A DNA stretch of 64,000 nt from G963676655 sp963676655 (GCA_963676655.2 CAXXKX010000003.1:3906001-3970000), one strand, 5' to 3'. Positions 40,057-49,711 are shown, counted from the first letter of the stretch. The notes: generated by a model not told the origin, from the sequence alone. Made by a program: numbers and translations.

Positions 40057-41535
40057 ATGGAAAAATGTTATTTGGCTTTTGACCTTGGAGCCTCCAGCGG
40101 TCGGGCGATTATTGGTAAAATTGTCAATGGAGAAATGTCGCTGAACGAAGTTCACCGCTTTGATAACGGCCCGACTGAGTTTGACGGCTGTCAGCATTGG
40201 GATTTCGACCGCCTCAGCGGTGAGATTCTGACCGGGGTTGAGAAAGCACTGGCAATCGAAGAAAATATTTCCAGCATAGCAATTGATACCTGGGGCGTTG
40301 ATTATATTCTGGTCAAAAACGATGGGGCCACGGCGAGGCATCCATATCATTATCGGGATCCCCGCACCGATGGTTTGCCGGAGGAAATTTTTGATTCTGT
40401 CATTCCTGAGTCAGAATTATATTCGCGTACCGGTATTCAGTTGATGCAGTTGAATACTATTTATCAACTGGTTGCCCATAAGCGGCAACACCCTGAAGAT
40501 ATGGAAAATTCCACAATCCTGTTGATGCCTGATGCGTTGACCTGGATGCTTTGCGGCGATATGACCTGCGAATATACAGAAGCCACGACCACAAACTTGC
40601 TGAATCCTTATTCAAGGGACTGGGATTTTGAACTAATTGACCGGTTGGGTATACCTTGCGACGTCTTTCCGAAGATTACAGATTCCTGTACTAAAGTTGG
40701 AACATTGCGTCCCGAGATATGTTCAAAACTGAACTGTGCGCCAATTCCAGTCGTCAAAGTCGGGGCGCATGATACGGCATCCGCTGTTGCCGCTGTTCCG
40801 GCTCCGGAAACCGGAGACTGGTGTTATATCAGTTGTGGAACCTGGGCCCTGCTGGGCGTCGAGCTTGATCAGCCTTTTATCTCGGAAGAGGCGCGAGTTG
40901 CGCCATTTACCAATGAAGGATGTATTGATGGTAAAATCCGCTTCCTGACGAATATAATGGGCACCTGGCTGTTCCAGGAAACCCGCCGTATTCGTCGTGA
41001 GAAAGGCGAATCAGTTTCTTATAATGACATGGAAAATGAAGCCAGAGCGGCCGAGCCTTTGAAATTCTTGATCAACCCGAATGACTCATCTTTGCTGGCT
41101 CCGGCTGATATGCCGCAGGCGATTCGCGATTTCTGCATAAAGACCGGGCAGGGCGATATTCCGGACAATGGTGCATTGGTCGGCTGCATTTACGATTCTC
41201 TGGCACTTTTCTTCCGTTCGAAAGTTGAAGCGCTGGAGAAGCTTCTCGGTACTAAATACCAGTGTCTGAACATTGTCGGCGGCGGAACCAAGGATAAGCT
41301 GCTGATGCAATTGACCGCCAACGCCCTGGGTATTCCGGTCGCGGCCGGGCCGGTAGAAGCCACTGCAATCGGCAATATTATGGCTCAGGCGATCGCCGAC
41401 GGCGATCTGGCGGATGTGAAAGCCGGTCGTGAGCTGATCAAAGCTTCCTTTCCGGTTATTATTTACCAGCCGGACTTGACGGTAAAAGAAGACTGGGATC
41501 AAGCCGCAGTTAAACTTGCAGAGATTATCGGCTGA
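40057..41535 (+). CDS. rhaB: rhamnulokinase (FGGY family)
   Basis: Phosphorylates L-rhamnulose in rhamnose catabolism. It is 492 aa. The N-terminal phosphate motif is LAFDLGASSGRAI (8-18 region). TWGVDY at about 88-93 and YRDPRTDG at about 108-115 are characteristic of RhaB among FGGY kinases. The C-terminal ATP site contains SCGTWALLGVEL and NIVGGGTKDKLLMQL. The stop shares a base with the start of the next gene (41535). No rhaA or rhaD is nearby, and a closely related substrate such as fuculose cannot be excluded. Confidence 0.9.
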   Translation: MEKCYLAFDLGASSGRAIIGKIVNGEMSLNEVHRFDNGPTEFDGCQHWDFDRLSGEILTGVEKALAIEENISSIAIDTWGVDYILVKNDGATARHPYHYRDPRTDGLPEEIFDSVIPESELYSRTGIQLMQLNTIYQLVAHKRQHPEDMENSTILLMPDALTWMLCGDMTCEYTEATTTNLLNPYSRDWDFELIDRLGIPCDVFPKITDSCTKVGTLRPEICSKLNCAPIPVVKVGAHDTASAVAAVPAPETGDWCYISCGTWALLGVELDQPFISEEARVAPFTNEGCIDGKIRFLTNIMGTWLFQETRRIRREKGESVSYNDMENEARAAEPLKFLINPNDSSLLAPADMPQAIRDFCIKTGQGDIPDNGALVGCIYDSLALFFRSKVEALEKLLGTKYQCLNIVGGGTKDKLLMQLTANALGIPVAAGPVEATAIGNIMAQAIADGDLADVKAGRELIKASFPVIIYQPDLTVKEDWDQAAVKLAEIIG

Positions 41536-43406
41536 TGATTTTTTTCAGGTTAATTCTTCTTGTTCTCGGGCTGTTGGCTCTGATGTCAGGCTTCGGGTGC
41601 GGGCAGGATAATACCACGCCGGCTTCAAGCCGGACGATTCATGTCAGTTCCGGCGGGCGAATTAAGACGTTGGATCCCGCGCTGGCTTCCGATTTGGCCA
41701 GCCGGGATATGGTGGCGGCCTTTTATGATCGTTTGCTGCAGTATGATTATTCATCACGCCCATATAAACTGGTTCCTTCGATGTTGGAATCAATGCCGGA
41801 GATTTCCAAAAACGGCAAAGTTTATATCTTTAAACTGCGTGATGATCTTTATTTCAGGGATGATAGATGTTTTCTGAAGAAAGACAAGGCGACGCGCCGG
41901 GTTTCTTCGCGTGATGTCGAGTTCTCATTTCTCAGGATTGCCGATGGTCGTTTGTTTAGTCCGGTATTCTGGATGTTCCGTGGTAAAATTGCGGGGATCA
42001 ACGCGTTTCGTTATGCCACCGGTGACGCCGGGAAAAATGACTATTCGCTTTATGAGAAAGGAATCCGCGGCTTCAAGGTTATCGACGATAGAACTTTTAA
42101 GATAGTTCTTTCCGAGCCGGATCCGCGGTTTCTGTACGCTCTGGCGATTCCCACCGCCTCAATTGTCAGCCGACGAGCAGTTGAGTATTATGGTGAAAAT
42201 TTCGCGGAAAACCCGGTCGGTTCAGGTCCATTTTATTTGAAAAACTGGATTCGCGATTATCAGATGATTCTGGAGCGGAACCCGGAATATCGACGGGAGT
42301 TTTTTGCCGATGCCGATGATCCTGCGGACCGGACGCGGTCTTTGCCGCTGGCGGACCGTATAGTCTGTTCGATGATCAAGCAACCGGTTTCCGGCTGGCT
42401 GCTCTTCCTGCAGGGCGGACTTGATATGAGTACGGTGAACAAAGACAATTTTCAGTCGGTGGTCGGCGGCGGCGGGGAACTGTCTCCGGCTTTGTCGGCG
42501 CGTGGAATCAGGCTGGTCCGGGTTCCCGAATTTGAGATTCGTTACATAGGATTCAATTTTACTGATCCGGTGCTTGGAAGCAACCTTGCTTTGCGTCGTG
42601 CTATATCATTGGCGTATAACATTAACGATCTGGTTATCCATTTCAACCGTCAGATAATTCCGGCTGACGGGCCGATTCCGCCCGGAGTTGCCGGATATGA
42701 ACCGAAGTTTGAGAATCCCTGGAGTAAATATGATTTGAAACGGGCTCGCGAACTGATGATTGAAGCCGGCTATCCAGGCGGGATTGATCCGAAGACCGGC
42801 AAGCAGCTTTCCCTGACTTTTGACTTAAGCGGTACTTCTTCATCGCATCGTCAATTGGCGGAAATGATGGTACGGGATATGGCGCGTATCGGGATCAAGA
42901 TAGTTCCGAGTCTGAATAATCGACCACGTTTTTTTCAAAAATTGCGAAAGGGCAGTTTTCAGCTTTTTCGGTTGTCCTGGATCGGGGATTATCCGGACGC
43001 GGAAAATTTTCTGCAGTTGTTTTACGGTCCGAATGCCGGCAGCTGCAACCGGGTTTTTTACCGGGATCCGAAATTTGACCGGATGTATGAACAAATTGTG
43101 CCTTTGCCGGATTCGGAAGAACGGACAAAGCTTTATGAAGAGATGTCGCGTTATATTACCGAACAGTGTCCCTGGGTGTTTGAAAGCTGTCCGGTCTCGT
43201 ATCGTCTGCTGCATAAATGGATTCGTAATTATCGTCCTCACGATTTTGCTTTCGGACGTTGGAAGTATTTGACAGTAGATCCGCAAATGCGAAAGAAAAT
43301 GATTAAGAATTTTACTCCATTTGACTTTAATGATCTGCAACCGTTGAAATCTCAAAAAAAGCATAATTTTCAACCTCAATCTAACCATAAAGTTACAAAA
43401 AAGTAA
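41535..43406 (+). CDS. extracellular solute-binding protein, family 5 (OppA/DppA-like)
   Basis: A 623-aa periplasmic binding protein for ABC uptake of peptides or oligosaccharides. The N-terminus is a signal sequence with Cys22 in SGFGCGQ, a poor lipobox because of Phe at -2, so lipid anchoring is uncertain. The family pattern is clear: KTLDPALASDLASRDMVAAFYD, then a VSSRDVEFSF segment, NPVGSGPFYLKNW, and LALRRAISLAYN. It overlaps rhaB by one base. No permease or ATPase follows, so the rest of the transporter is encoded elsewhere, or this protein serves as a receptor. Confidence 0.88.
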   Translation: MIFFRLILLVLGLLALMSGFGCGQDNTTPASSRTIHVSSGGRIKTLDPALASDLASRDMVAAFYDRLLQYDYSSRPYKLVPSMLESMPEISKNGKVYIFKLRDDLYFRDDRCFLKKDKATRRVSSRDVEFSFLRIADGRLFSPVFWMFRGKIAGINAFRYATGDAGKNDYSLYEKGIRGFKVIDDRTFKIVLSEPDPRFLYALAIPTASIVSRRAVEYYGENFAENPVGSGPFYLKNWIRDYQMILERNPEYRREFFADADDPADRTRSLPLADRIVCSMIKQPVSGWLLFLQGGLDMSTVNKDNFQSVVGGGGELSPALSARGIRLVRVPEFEIRYIGFNFTDPVLGSNLALRRAISLAYNINDLVIHFNRQIIPADGPIPPGVAGYEPKFENPWSKYDLKRARELMIEAGYPGGIDPKTGKQLSLTFDLSGTSSSHRQLAEMMVRDMARIGIKIVPSLNNRPRFFQKLRKGSFQLFRLSWIGDYPDAENFLQLFYGPNAGSCNRVFYRDPKFDRMYEQIVPLPDSEERTKLYEEMSRYITEQCPWVFESCPVSYRLLHKWIRNYRPHDFAFGRWKYLTVDPQMRKKMIKNFTPFDFNDLQPLKSQKKHNFQPQSNHKVTKK

Positions 43407-43435
43407 AAAAAGTCAAAAAAAAAAACTTTGCCCGC

Positions 43436-43463
43436 TTGCTTTGAGCTCACGGTCTACTATATT
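43436..43463 (+). promoter_or_regulatory. candidate promoter for the 58-aa gene
   Basis: TTGCTT (43436-43441) and TATATT (43458-43463), 16-base spacer, 39 bases before the start. Confidence 0.5.
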
Positions 43464-43502
43464 TAAATTAACCGTTAACCCTCAAACCAATAGGAGGTCC
43501 CA

Positions 43503-43679
43503 ATGAAACACACTTTTTACGACGTGAAGAAGAAGGAAAAGGTCCAAGCTGAAGTTCTGGAAAAAGTTACTTACGGGAAAAAGGGCAACGAACGCTACGC
43601 ATTCAAAGGTCAAACATCTGATAAGCGCCCGCTGACTGTTTTTGTAAGTAAAGCGGTTTGGGACAAGGCCAAAATCTGA
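43503..43679 (+). CDS. 58-aa basic small protein of unknown function
   Basis: Begins MKHTFYDVKKKEKVQAEVLE and ends FVSKAVWDKAKI. The gene has everything expected of a well-expressed small gene: a near-consensus promoter, a full AGGAGG ribosome site (43492-43497) 5 bases before the ATG, and a terminator 25 bases after the stop. The protein is Lys-rich, probably folds as a small beta structure (VTYGKKGNERYAFKGQTSD) and has no Cys or membrane segment. It could bind nucleic acid or the ribosome, but no family is recognised. Confidence 0.8.
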   Translation: MKHTFYDVKKKEKVQAEVLEKVTYGKKGNERYAFKGQTSDKRPLTVFVSKAVWDKAKI

Positions 43680-43704
43680 CCTTTTTTCTACTCGAATTTA
43701 CGAG

Positions 43705-43732
43705 GCTCCTGTGAAAGCGGGAGCTTTTTTTT
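43705..43732 (+). terminator. Rho-independent terminator after the 58-aa gene
   Basis: GCTCC (43705-43709) pairs with GGAGC (43720-43724), extended by a G-T pair, followed by eight or more T residues. Confidence 0.85.
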
Positions 43733-43774
43733 ATAAGAACGATTTAAACAGAAATAAAGCGTACGGTCTGATTT

Positions 43775-44827
43775 TTATTTTAGCAGGAATTCGTCCGGGT
43801 AAAAAGAGTATCCTCTAATCTGTCCCCTGTCGATAGCATCGTCCACAATGTAATTGACAACATAAATTTCTCCATCAGGAAACTGCACCTGTCCGCTGTA
43901 GCCAAGGTCCGATTTACTTGACCGGTCAAAATCAATAGGAATGATTCTGGTCCAGGCTTCGTTCCGGGTTTTCGCCAGAGCTGAAGCGGTATCGGTAAAT
44001 GCGCCGAAGAAATTCTGGGTCCAGGTTCCAAGCCAGCCTTTACCGCCCTGGATAAAACGGTAAGTGATCAAAATCTGCCCGTTTTTCAAATAACGTGCGA
44101 CCGGCCGGTGACAGCCCGGAAGCGGAAAATTGATGACCTTTCCCCACGTTTCGCCATTATCATAAGAAATTGTTTTCATGCAGTCGTAACCCCGCATGCT
44201 GTTTTCACGGAGGAACGCGACCAGAGTGTTATTGCCGACCGGCAGGATGGATACTTCACATAAGTTAAGTCCCTTTTTGCCGGCAACCGTGATCTTTTTG
44301 CTCCAACTTTTGCCGTGGTCATCGGAATAATGCATGAACTGTACCAGGTTCCCTTCAACATGGTGATGCGCGGAAATGATCCAGCGTCCGTTATCCAGTT
44401 CCAGCAAGCGGTCCGGAACGATTCCTTTTAACGGGGTCAATACCGGGGCTTGCCAGGTTGCGCCGTAATCATTAGAAAAATAAATCAAATTTTCAGTAAA
44501 GGTTGAAGTGCTTTCTTCTTCTGAGCCATCTGGGACTTTGCGAGGGACCTTGTCTACTAATACATACATCCGGTCATCCTTCAGTATGCCGATTCTGGCG
44601 CAGTTGTAATAATAATCCAGATTAGCTGTCCCCTCGGTCAACGGACGTTTAGGCGACCAGGTCCGGCCCCGGTCTGCAGATTCGCAGAGCATAATACGGG
44701 TATAATCGCGATTCTTGTGATGGGTGCATTCGGAAAATACGCAGACCAGTTTGCCTTCCGGGGTCAAGGTTACATCCGGCCATGCCTCATAGATATTCGG
44801 ATCATTGCTGACAGTATATTTTTCCAT
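43775..44827 (-). CDS. sialidase-like (BNR/Asp-box) protein
   Basis: A six-bladed propeller protein with four Asp boxes: SADRGRTW, SNDYGATW, SDDHGKSW and SYDNGETW. ATG 44827 is preferred because GGGAG lies 6 bases upstream; the open frame extends 23 codons further without one. This gives 350 aa. There is no signal peptide, so it is probably cytoplasmic, unlike most secreted sialidases. The arginine triad of true sialidases is not certain by eye, so other exo-glycosidase or lyase activity is possible. It is 110 bp downstream of the UroD-like gene on the same strand. Confidence 0.8.
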   Translation of the reverse strand: MEKYTVSNDPNIYEAWPDVTLTPEGKLVCVFSECTHHKNRDYTRIMLCESADRGRTWSPKRPLTEGTANLDYYYNCARIGILKDDRMYVLVDKVPRKVPDGSEEESTSTFTENLIYFSNDYGATWQAPVLTPLKGIVPDRLLELDNGRWIISAHHHVEGNLVQFMHYSDDHGKSWSKKITVAGKKGLNLCEVSILPVGNNTLVAFLRENSMRGYDCMKTISYDNGETWGKVINFPLPGCHRPVARYLKNGQILITYRFIQGGKGWLGTWTQNFFGAFTDTASALAKTRNEAWTRIIPIDFDRSSKSDLGYSGQVQFPDGEIYVVNYIVDDAIDRGQIRGYSFYPDEFLLK

Positions 44828-44937
44828 TGCGAACTCCCTGTTCAGTTGTGACGCTCTGGAAAAGATAGCATGCTTGTCGGATAAAGCAACAGGCATGAAA
44901 CAGCTTTTTGCCTTGGAAATATGCTTGACTGTATCGA

Positions 44938-46017
44938 TTAATCCCGAAAACCCATTTCAGCGCAAAGGTCAAAATAATATTTGATCGCGTCTCCTGGGAC
45001 ATTGAAAGGAAGATGGTTTCCACAGGTCATAACGTAGCCGCCGGACATATTGGCGGTTTCCACCATTGATTCCACCATTTTTTTGATTTCGGCTTTGTCA
45101 TTGCGCATCAGCACCCGGCAATCGCCTTCACCGGCGATAAAGCAGTTTTCATATTTTCGAGCCAGACGTTTATAGTCGGTGAACGGTTCGCTGGTGATGC
45201 CGCGGGCGCCGCAGGCCATCACGTCGTCGGCATAAGCATCGATGCAGCCGTCAACCATGAAGATCACCTCTTTTCCGGCTGCCTTGACGATGCCCCAGAA
45301 CTCCTCATAACGCGGAAATATATACTTATGCATCCATTCAGGGGAGCAAACCGGCCCGGTCGGTAAAACAATGTCGTCATGTGAAACCACAAAATTGACC
45401 GGCAGTCTGGCAAATGCTCTGAAGACACGACGGTTGATTTCCGCGAATTCATCCATAATGCGGTCGAATCCGTTCGTCAATGACATGATCATGAAATTTT
45501 CATAGCCGAAAACCAGCATCGGCCACATGAACATGGTATTGTAAAACCCGACGCTGATTGATGATTTTTCCGGGGCTTTGTCCCATTCGGCCGGATAGTA
45601 CTGCCGAAAATGTTGATATATAGTTTCTTCGCTGGAATAATCAAGGTCCATTACCACGTTCCAGCCGCGAAAATCAAGTTGTTCGAGTGGACTGAATGCC
45701 ATCATCTCGTCAAGATCTTTGAAACGATGTTCGGCGACGTCCTGCTGCCAGTGATCGCGATACTGCGCTCCCCAGCGGCCGTGTCCCTGGTCTTTCTGTT
45801 CGGATATTCTGGGAACGGGATCGTCAGTTTCAGGAACGCCGATACCGTTGACGATGAACGGATACATTTCCTTTAGCTTGAGCATGCAGGAACGGGGCTG
45901 CTCGTAATAGTCGATTCCGGTGATATAAGTTGCTGCGTCCGGATTTGACCAGTGTTCCCACTGGGCGATACGTTTTGGTGCTAATCCCATGTAGCTTTCG
46001 TATAAAAGATCAGACAT
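44938..46017 (-). CDS. uroporphyrinogen-decarboxylase-like protein (methyltransferase-type)
   Basis: A 359-aa TIM-barrel protein of the UROD/MtaA superfamily. The C-terminal part (VIFMVDGCIDAYADDVMACGARGI and GGYVMTCGNHLPFNVPGDAIKYYFD) contains the His and Cys residues that bind zinc in the cobamide-dependent methyltransferase branch. The haem-pathway motifs of true HemE are missing. Such genes are numerous in Lentisphaerota, often next to glycoside catabolism genes, and their substrates are unknown; O- or N-demethylation is the usual guess. Placed upstream of the sialidase-like gene. Confidence 0.78.
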   Translation of the reverse strand: MSDLLYESYMGLAPKRIAQWEHWSNPDAATYITGIDYYEQPRSCMLKLKEMYPFIVNGIGVPETDDPVPRISEQKDQGHGRWGAQYRDHWQQDVAEHRFKDLDEMMAFSPLEQLDFRGWNVVMDLDYSSEETIYQHFRQYYPAEWDKAPEKSSISVGFYNTMFMWPMLVFGYENFMIMSLTNGFDRIMDEFAEINRRVFRAFARLPVNFVVSHDDIVLPTGPVCSPEWMHKYIFPRYEEFWGIVKAAGKEVIFMVDGCIDAYADDVMACGARGITSEPFTDYKRLARKYENCFIAGEGDCRVLMRNDKAEIKKMVESMVETANMSGGYVMTCGNHLPFNVPGDAIKYYFDLCAEMGFRD

Positions 46018-46333
46018 TGTTTAGTTCCCGCGTTGTTATTGCTTAAAAGGTGAACGATGCAATATTATACAGTGGAAATATAGATTCTAAAATATACTAT
46101 TCGCTGAAAAATATGGATAAAACAAAGTAAATCTATTTTTCAAGAATATAATAAAGTATCATCAACTACTTTTTAATATATATGTAAGTAGGTGATGATG
46201 CGGTTGTTATGTTTTTTGCTTATGGGGTGATTGTTTCGATGTCGCTGATGATCTGTTCTAGGACATAAAATATCATCAACTACTTTTTGATATGTATGTA
46301 AGTAGATGATTATGCGGTTGTTATGTTTTTTGC
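46018..46333. other. 316-bp intergenic region between thiI and the UroD-like gene
   Basis: Contains one full copy and most of a second copy of a 114-bp tandem repeat (listed separately). The remainder (46018-46150) is AT-rich with no clear feature. Confidence 0.6.
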
Positions 46334-46378
46334 TCATGGGGTGATTGTTTCGATGTCGCTGATGATCTGTTCCAGGAC
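46151..46378. repeat. 114-bp tandem duplication covering the 3' end of thiI
   Basis: Copy A 46151-46264, copy B 46265-46378, exactly adjacent and about 93 percent identical. Copy B includes the last 45 bases of thiI. Copy A still encodes VLEQIISDIETITP and a stop on the minus strand but is now outside the gene. Each copy holds an inverted repeat (in copy A, CATCAACTAC 46160-46169 with GTAGGTGATG 46188-46197). Confidence 0.9.
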
Positions 46379-47539
46379 GTTTTCCCAGTCGGGAATGCGT
46401 TTTTCTTCCTCACGGGCAAGGCCGGATGAGACCTTTGTCGATGGTGATTTAGGAGCGAAAACCGTGCAGCTGTCAGGGACTTGAACGTTTGACATGTCGA
46501 ACGTTCCGATTTCCCGGGCCCGCTTGATTACCTCATTTTTGTCTAAACCGACCAACGGTCGCAAAACCAGCATGTCGGTGGCGGCGTTGATTGTTCCCAT
46601 GTTGATTACTGTCTGGCTGGCGACTTGACCGAGAGCTTCCCCGGTAAGCAAAGCTTTCAGGTCATTTTTCTGGGCGACGCGTTCGGCGATGCGGAACATC
46701 ATGCGGCGGTAGAGAACCGTGCGTAAACGTCCGTCGCAATTGTCGCGAATGAGTTTCTGCAGCGGCGCGAGATTGCAGATGTGCAGCGCACCGGGCTTTT
46801 GCAGCTTGTTCAAGAAGGCGGCAATGCCGATCACTTTATCTACTGACTCGCGCGGGGTATAAGGTGAACTGTGAAACGTGATATAATGTACGCCGCTGCC
46901 GCGCTTCATAGTCATATAGCACGCGACCGGGGAGTCGATACCGCCTGAAAGGAGGGCCAGGACCGGGGCGTTGCTGCCGACCGGAAGGCCGCCGGCGGCA
47001 GAGAATGATTCATAATAGATGAACGCGAATTCTTCCCGTACCTCACAGCCGATGGTGATGTCGGCATTTACCAGGTCGATACTGAGTGAATCGTAGTCAT
47101 AATTGTCCCCGGCGGCGCGGGCAAGTTCAATTTCCACCTCTTTGGAGCATAAAGGAAATTTTTTGTCACTGCGTCTGGCCCGGACCCGGAATGAGACGAC
47201 TTTCTTTTTCAGGAACTTTTCCTCGAAATACGGTTTGCAGGTGCTTTGGACAATATTTTTCAACGGCTCGATATCAGGTTCGCACATAATGACCGGAGAA
47301 AAAGATTCGAGGCCGAAGGCGTGAGGCATACGTTCTTTGAAAATGGATATTTCAGCATCCGTGAATTTGGATTGATCTTTTTTGCTTATCCAGATGCGGC
47401 CGCGGTTTTTCCGGATATTCAAAGGCTGAATTTCCCTCAACATGCTGTGCAGGTTATCAATCATCCGGTTTTCGAACATATTGCGGTTTTTGCCTTTGAT
47501 GGCAATTTCGTGGTAGCGACAGATTATAGCGTTAAACAT
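46334..47539 (-). CDS. thiI: tRNA 4-thiouridine synthase
   Basis: Puts sulphur on U8 of tRNA and may supply sulphur for thiazole. It is 401 aa. It starts with the ferredoxin-like fold and the THUMP domain (about 60-170), followed by the PP-loop SGGIDS at 198-203 and TGEALGQVASQT around 300-311, both conserved. Cys in VQVPDSCTVFAPKSPST corresponds to the disulphide-forming cysteine of the core. It ends after the core, with no rhodanese domain as in the E. coli enzyme, so it must take sulphur directly from a cysteine desulphurase. Confidence 0.93.
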   Translation of the reverse strand: MFNAIICRYHEIAIKGKNRNMFENRMIDNLHSMLREIQPLNIRKNRGRIWISKKDQSKFTDAEISIFKERMPHAFGLESFSPVIMCEPDIEPLKNIVQSTCKPYFEEKFLKKKVVSFRVRARRSDKKFPLCSKEVEIELARAAGDNYDYDSLSIDLVNADITIGCEVREEFAFIYYESFSAAGGLPVGSNAPVLALLSGGIDSPVACYMTMKRGSGVHYITFHSSPYTPRESVDKVIGIAAFLNKLQKPGALHICNLAPLQKLIRDNCDGRLRTVLYRRMMFRIAERVAQKNDLKALLTGEALGQVASQTVINMGTINAATDMLVLRPLVGLDKNEVIKRAREIGTFDMSNVQVPDSCTVFAPKSPSTKVSSGLAREEEKRIPDWENVLEQIISDIETITP

Positions 47540-47578
47540 TAATTTATTTCATCCTTGAATTTCCAAATTTTCATAATT

Positions 47579-49696
47579 TTATGGCGTGAGTTCACGCTGT
47601 AGAGTGGCTAATATTTGCCGTATTACTCCCCAGCCGATCGATGAGAATTTCCGGATGCTGACAATCCCGGTACGGCCTATCGGCAAGTCTTTTGCGCTGT
47701 CAGTTGAAATAATTATCCGATAGTAGGATGACAACGGTTGATACATTGGACCGCTGCCTGGAGCACAAATGATCGGGCCGCCGAATGTGTTGAGCAGCGG
47801 CGAGGGGGGGAGTCGAGCCGGAATTGGACTGACGGTCATAACTTTGCCCGGTATAGATGTCACTTCTCCGGTTAAAGAGATTGAAACTTTGTCGCCGACG
47901 GCAATGTTTTTGAAGTCCTCCTCACTCATAAAGGCTTCGACCCGAACCGCTCCGGGGGCGAATACTTCTCCGATTATCTCGCCTTTCTGGAGCCATTTGC
48001 CCTGTGTCAGATGCGGATCGTACAACTGAAAAATGCCGCTGATCGGGGCTTTGACGTTCAGCAAATCCTGCTTTCTTTTAAGTTCAAGCAGACGATTTTC
48101 ATCCAATTCCAGTTCTTTCTGTTTGATTTTGGAGGACGCCAGAGTGGCCTGGCTGCTTTCCATCTGGTCCAGTTCGAACCTTTTCAGTTGACAATCGATG
48201 CCGGTTTGCTCAAAGTTCCATTTCAAGAATGGATTTGAACCGGACAGCAGGATACTGTTGCGTTCGAGTTTTTCGCCGGTCCGGACATTGAGGCGGTCGA
48301 GAAAACAGTGGGTCTGGATATAGATCATGGCGGATTTAACCGGTTTGACTTCGCAAGGCATATCCACGTTCCATGGCAGCGGAACCAGCAGGATAAACAG
48401 CAGGACGGCAAATCCCGAGGCCGACCAGATAAAATGTTTTCTTTTGATTAATTTCTTTTTCATAAGCAAAAATTTAACCTCCATAGAAATCGGTTTAACA
48501 ACCAGAACGTGTACTTCGGCCAGAAACATCAGAATGCCGATGACCTTAGTGAATTTATAGTAGACGATCAAAATGATCGAAGTATATAGAAACAGGCGGT
48601 AAATAAAACATGAGACTCCGTACAGAACCAGTAACGCCCGGCGCCATTTTCCGGCGGCCGGCTGGTCTCCCTGGATTCCGAAAAAGACACGTCGGTAAAG
48701 GTATTTGACCTGGGCGATGCCACGTTGCTGGAGATTATCGATGCCGACCATATCCATCAGCATGTAATAACCGTCGTAACGGATAAACGGGTTTCCGTTG
48801 ACCAGAACAGTATTGATGATACTGACCGCGAACATATAATATGCGACTGACTTGGTTGTTCCGGGGGCGGAATTTGCCCAGACCAGTGCTGCCCATCCTC
48901 CAATAACCAGTTCGCTGATGATGCCGGCTCCGTCGATCAAAAAACGCCGCCGTCTTTTAGTGATGCGCCAGGCATCGGTCAGGTCAGAATATAGGCGTGG
49001 GAAAAAGATGATGAATGCTATTCCCATGCGCCGTACTCTGATTCCGAATATCTTGGCCATATAGGCGTGGGCCAGTTCATGAATACACTTGATGAAAATA
49101 ACGGCAATGGAATATCGGGCTAATCCCTGCAGGGTCAAAGATTGAATGAACGCATCAGCCAGTTTGTGCCAGTTGACAATCAGGGCACCATAACCGATCA
49201 ATGATATGACAAGCAGAAAACCGATCGTGAACGGATTGAATATCGCGACAACAAATTCTTTTGTCTTTTCCAGAAAACGATCAGGCCGGAGTAGCGGTAT
49301 CCGGAAAAACAAATAGCCGGAGATGAGGCGCTGCCCCTTGGCTTTCTGTTTCATCATCTGCTGCTTGGAGAGAATTTTTTCAGTAGTTGAATAAGAGGCG
49401 GTGCAAAGATTGCTTTGTACCAGCATATTGTGGGTTTCCAAAACTTTTTGCGGAGAAGCGTGAATCCCCAACATACTCAGCCGCTCACAGAATTCATTCA
49501 GTTCATAAACGCGGTTCATTTGGGAGAGAATGCGAAATGTGTCTTCCGGGACCCGGTAATATTTATCTGAAACCGGATCAAAGATCAGCCATGACGGCAT
49601 GCCGTCGGCATCGAGTTCTCCGGGAAGCATTTCGATATCGGAACGAAGTACCCCGAGAGTAATCTTTTTCTCGTTATTTTCAGGCTGAGGCTGCAT
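47579..49696 (-). CDS. PqqD-like / M50-peptidase / HlyD fusion membrane protein
   Basis: A 705-aa inner-membrane protein with three parts. Residues about 35-100 (WLIFDPVSDKYYRVPEDTFR and on) resemble a PqqD-type winged helix that binds a peptide leader. Residues about 150-430 hold many membrane segments with the zinc motif HELAH at 206-210 and the second ligand region NPFIRYDGYYMLMD, as in site-2-protease (M50) proteins. Residues about 445-705 form a HlyD-type adaptor with a lipoyl half, a coiled coil (about 490-535) and KAPISGIFQLYD. It is the last gene of a three-gene operon (15-bp gap). Proposed role: core of an export complex for the giant surface protein. Confidence 0.85.
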   Translation of the reverse strand: MQPQPENNEKKITLGVLRSDIEMLPGELDADGMPSWLIFDPVSDKYYRVPEDTFRILSQMNRVYELNEFCERLSMLGIHASPQKVLETHNMLVQSNLCTASYSTTEKILSKQQMMKQKAKGQRLISGYLFFRIPLLRPDRFLEKTKEFVVAIFNPFTIGFLLVISLIGYGALIVNWHKLADAFIQSLTLQGLARYSIAVIFIKCIHELAHAYMAKIFGIRVRRMGIAFIIFFPRLYSDLTDAWRITKRRRRFLIDGAGIISELVIGGWAALVWANSAPGTTKSVAYYMFAVSIINTVLVNGNPFIRYDGYYMLMDMVGIDNLQQRGIAQVKYLYRRVFFGIQGDQPAAGKWRRALLVLYGVSCFIYRLFLYTSIILIVYYKFTKVIGILMFLAEVHVLVVKPISMEVKFLLMKKKLIKRKHFIWSASGFAVLLFILLVPLPWNVDMPCEVKPVKSAMIYIQTHCFLDRLNVRTGEKLERNSILLSGSNPFLKWNFEQTGIDCQLKRFELDQMESSQATLASSKIKQKELELDENRLLELKRKQDLLNVKAPISGIFQLYDPHLTQGKWLQKGEIIGEVFAPGAVRVEAFMSEEDFKNIAVGDKVSISLTGEVTSIPGKVMTVSPIPARLPPSPLLNTFGGPIICAPGSGPMYQPLSSYYRIIISTDSAKDLPIGRTGIVSIRKFSSIGWGVIRQILATLQRELTP

Positions 49697-49711
49697 ATAT
49701 TTGTCTCCAGC

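Noticed and set aside
41535..41605. Classic lipobox in the OppA-like protein
   Set aside because: Residues before Cys22 are G-F-G; Phe at -2 is outside the usual pattern, so lipid anchoring is left open.
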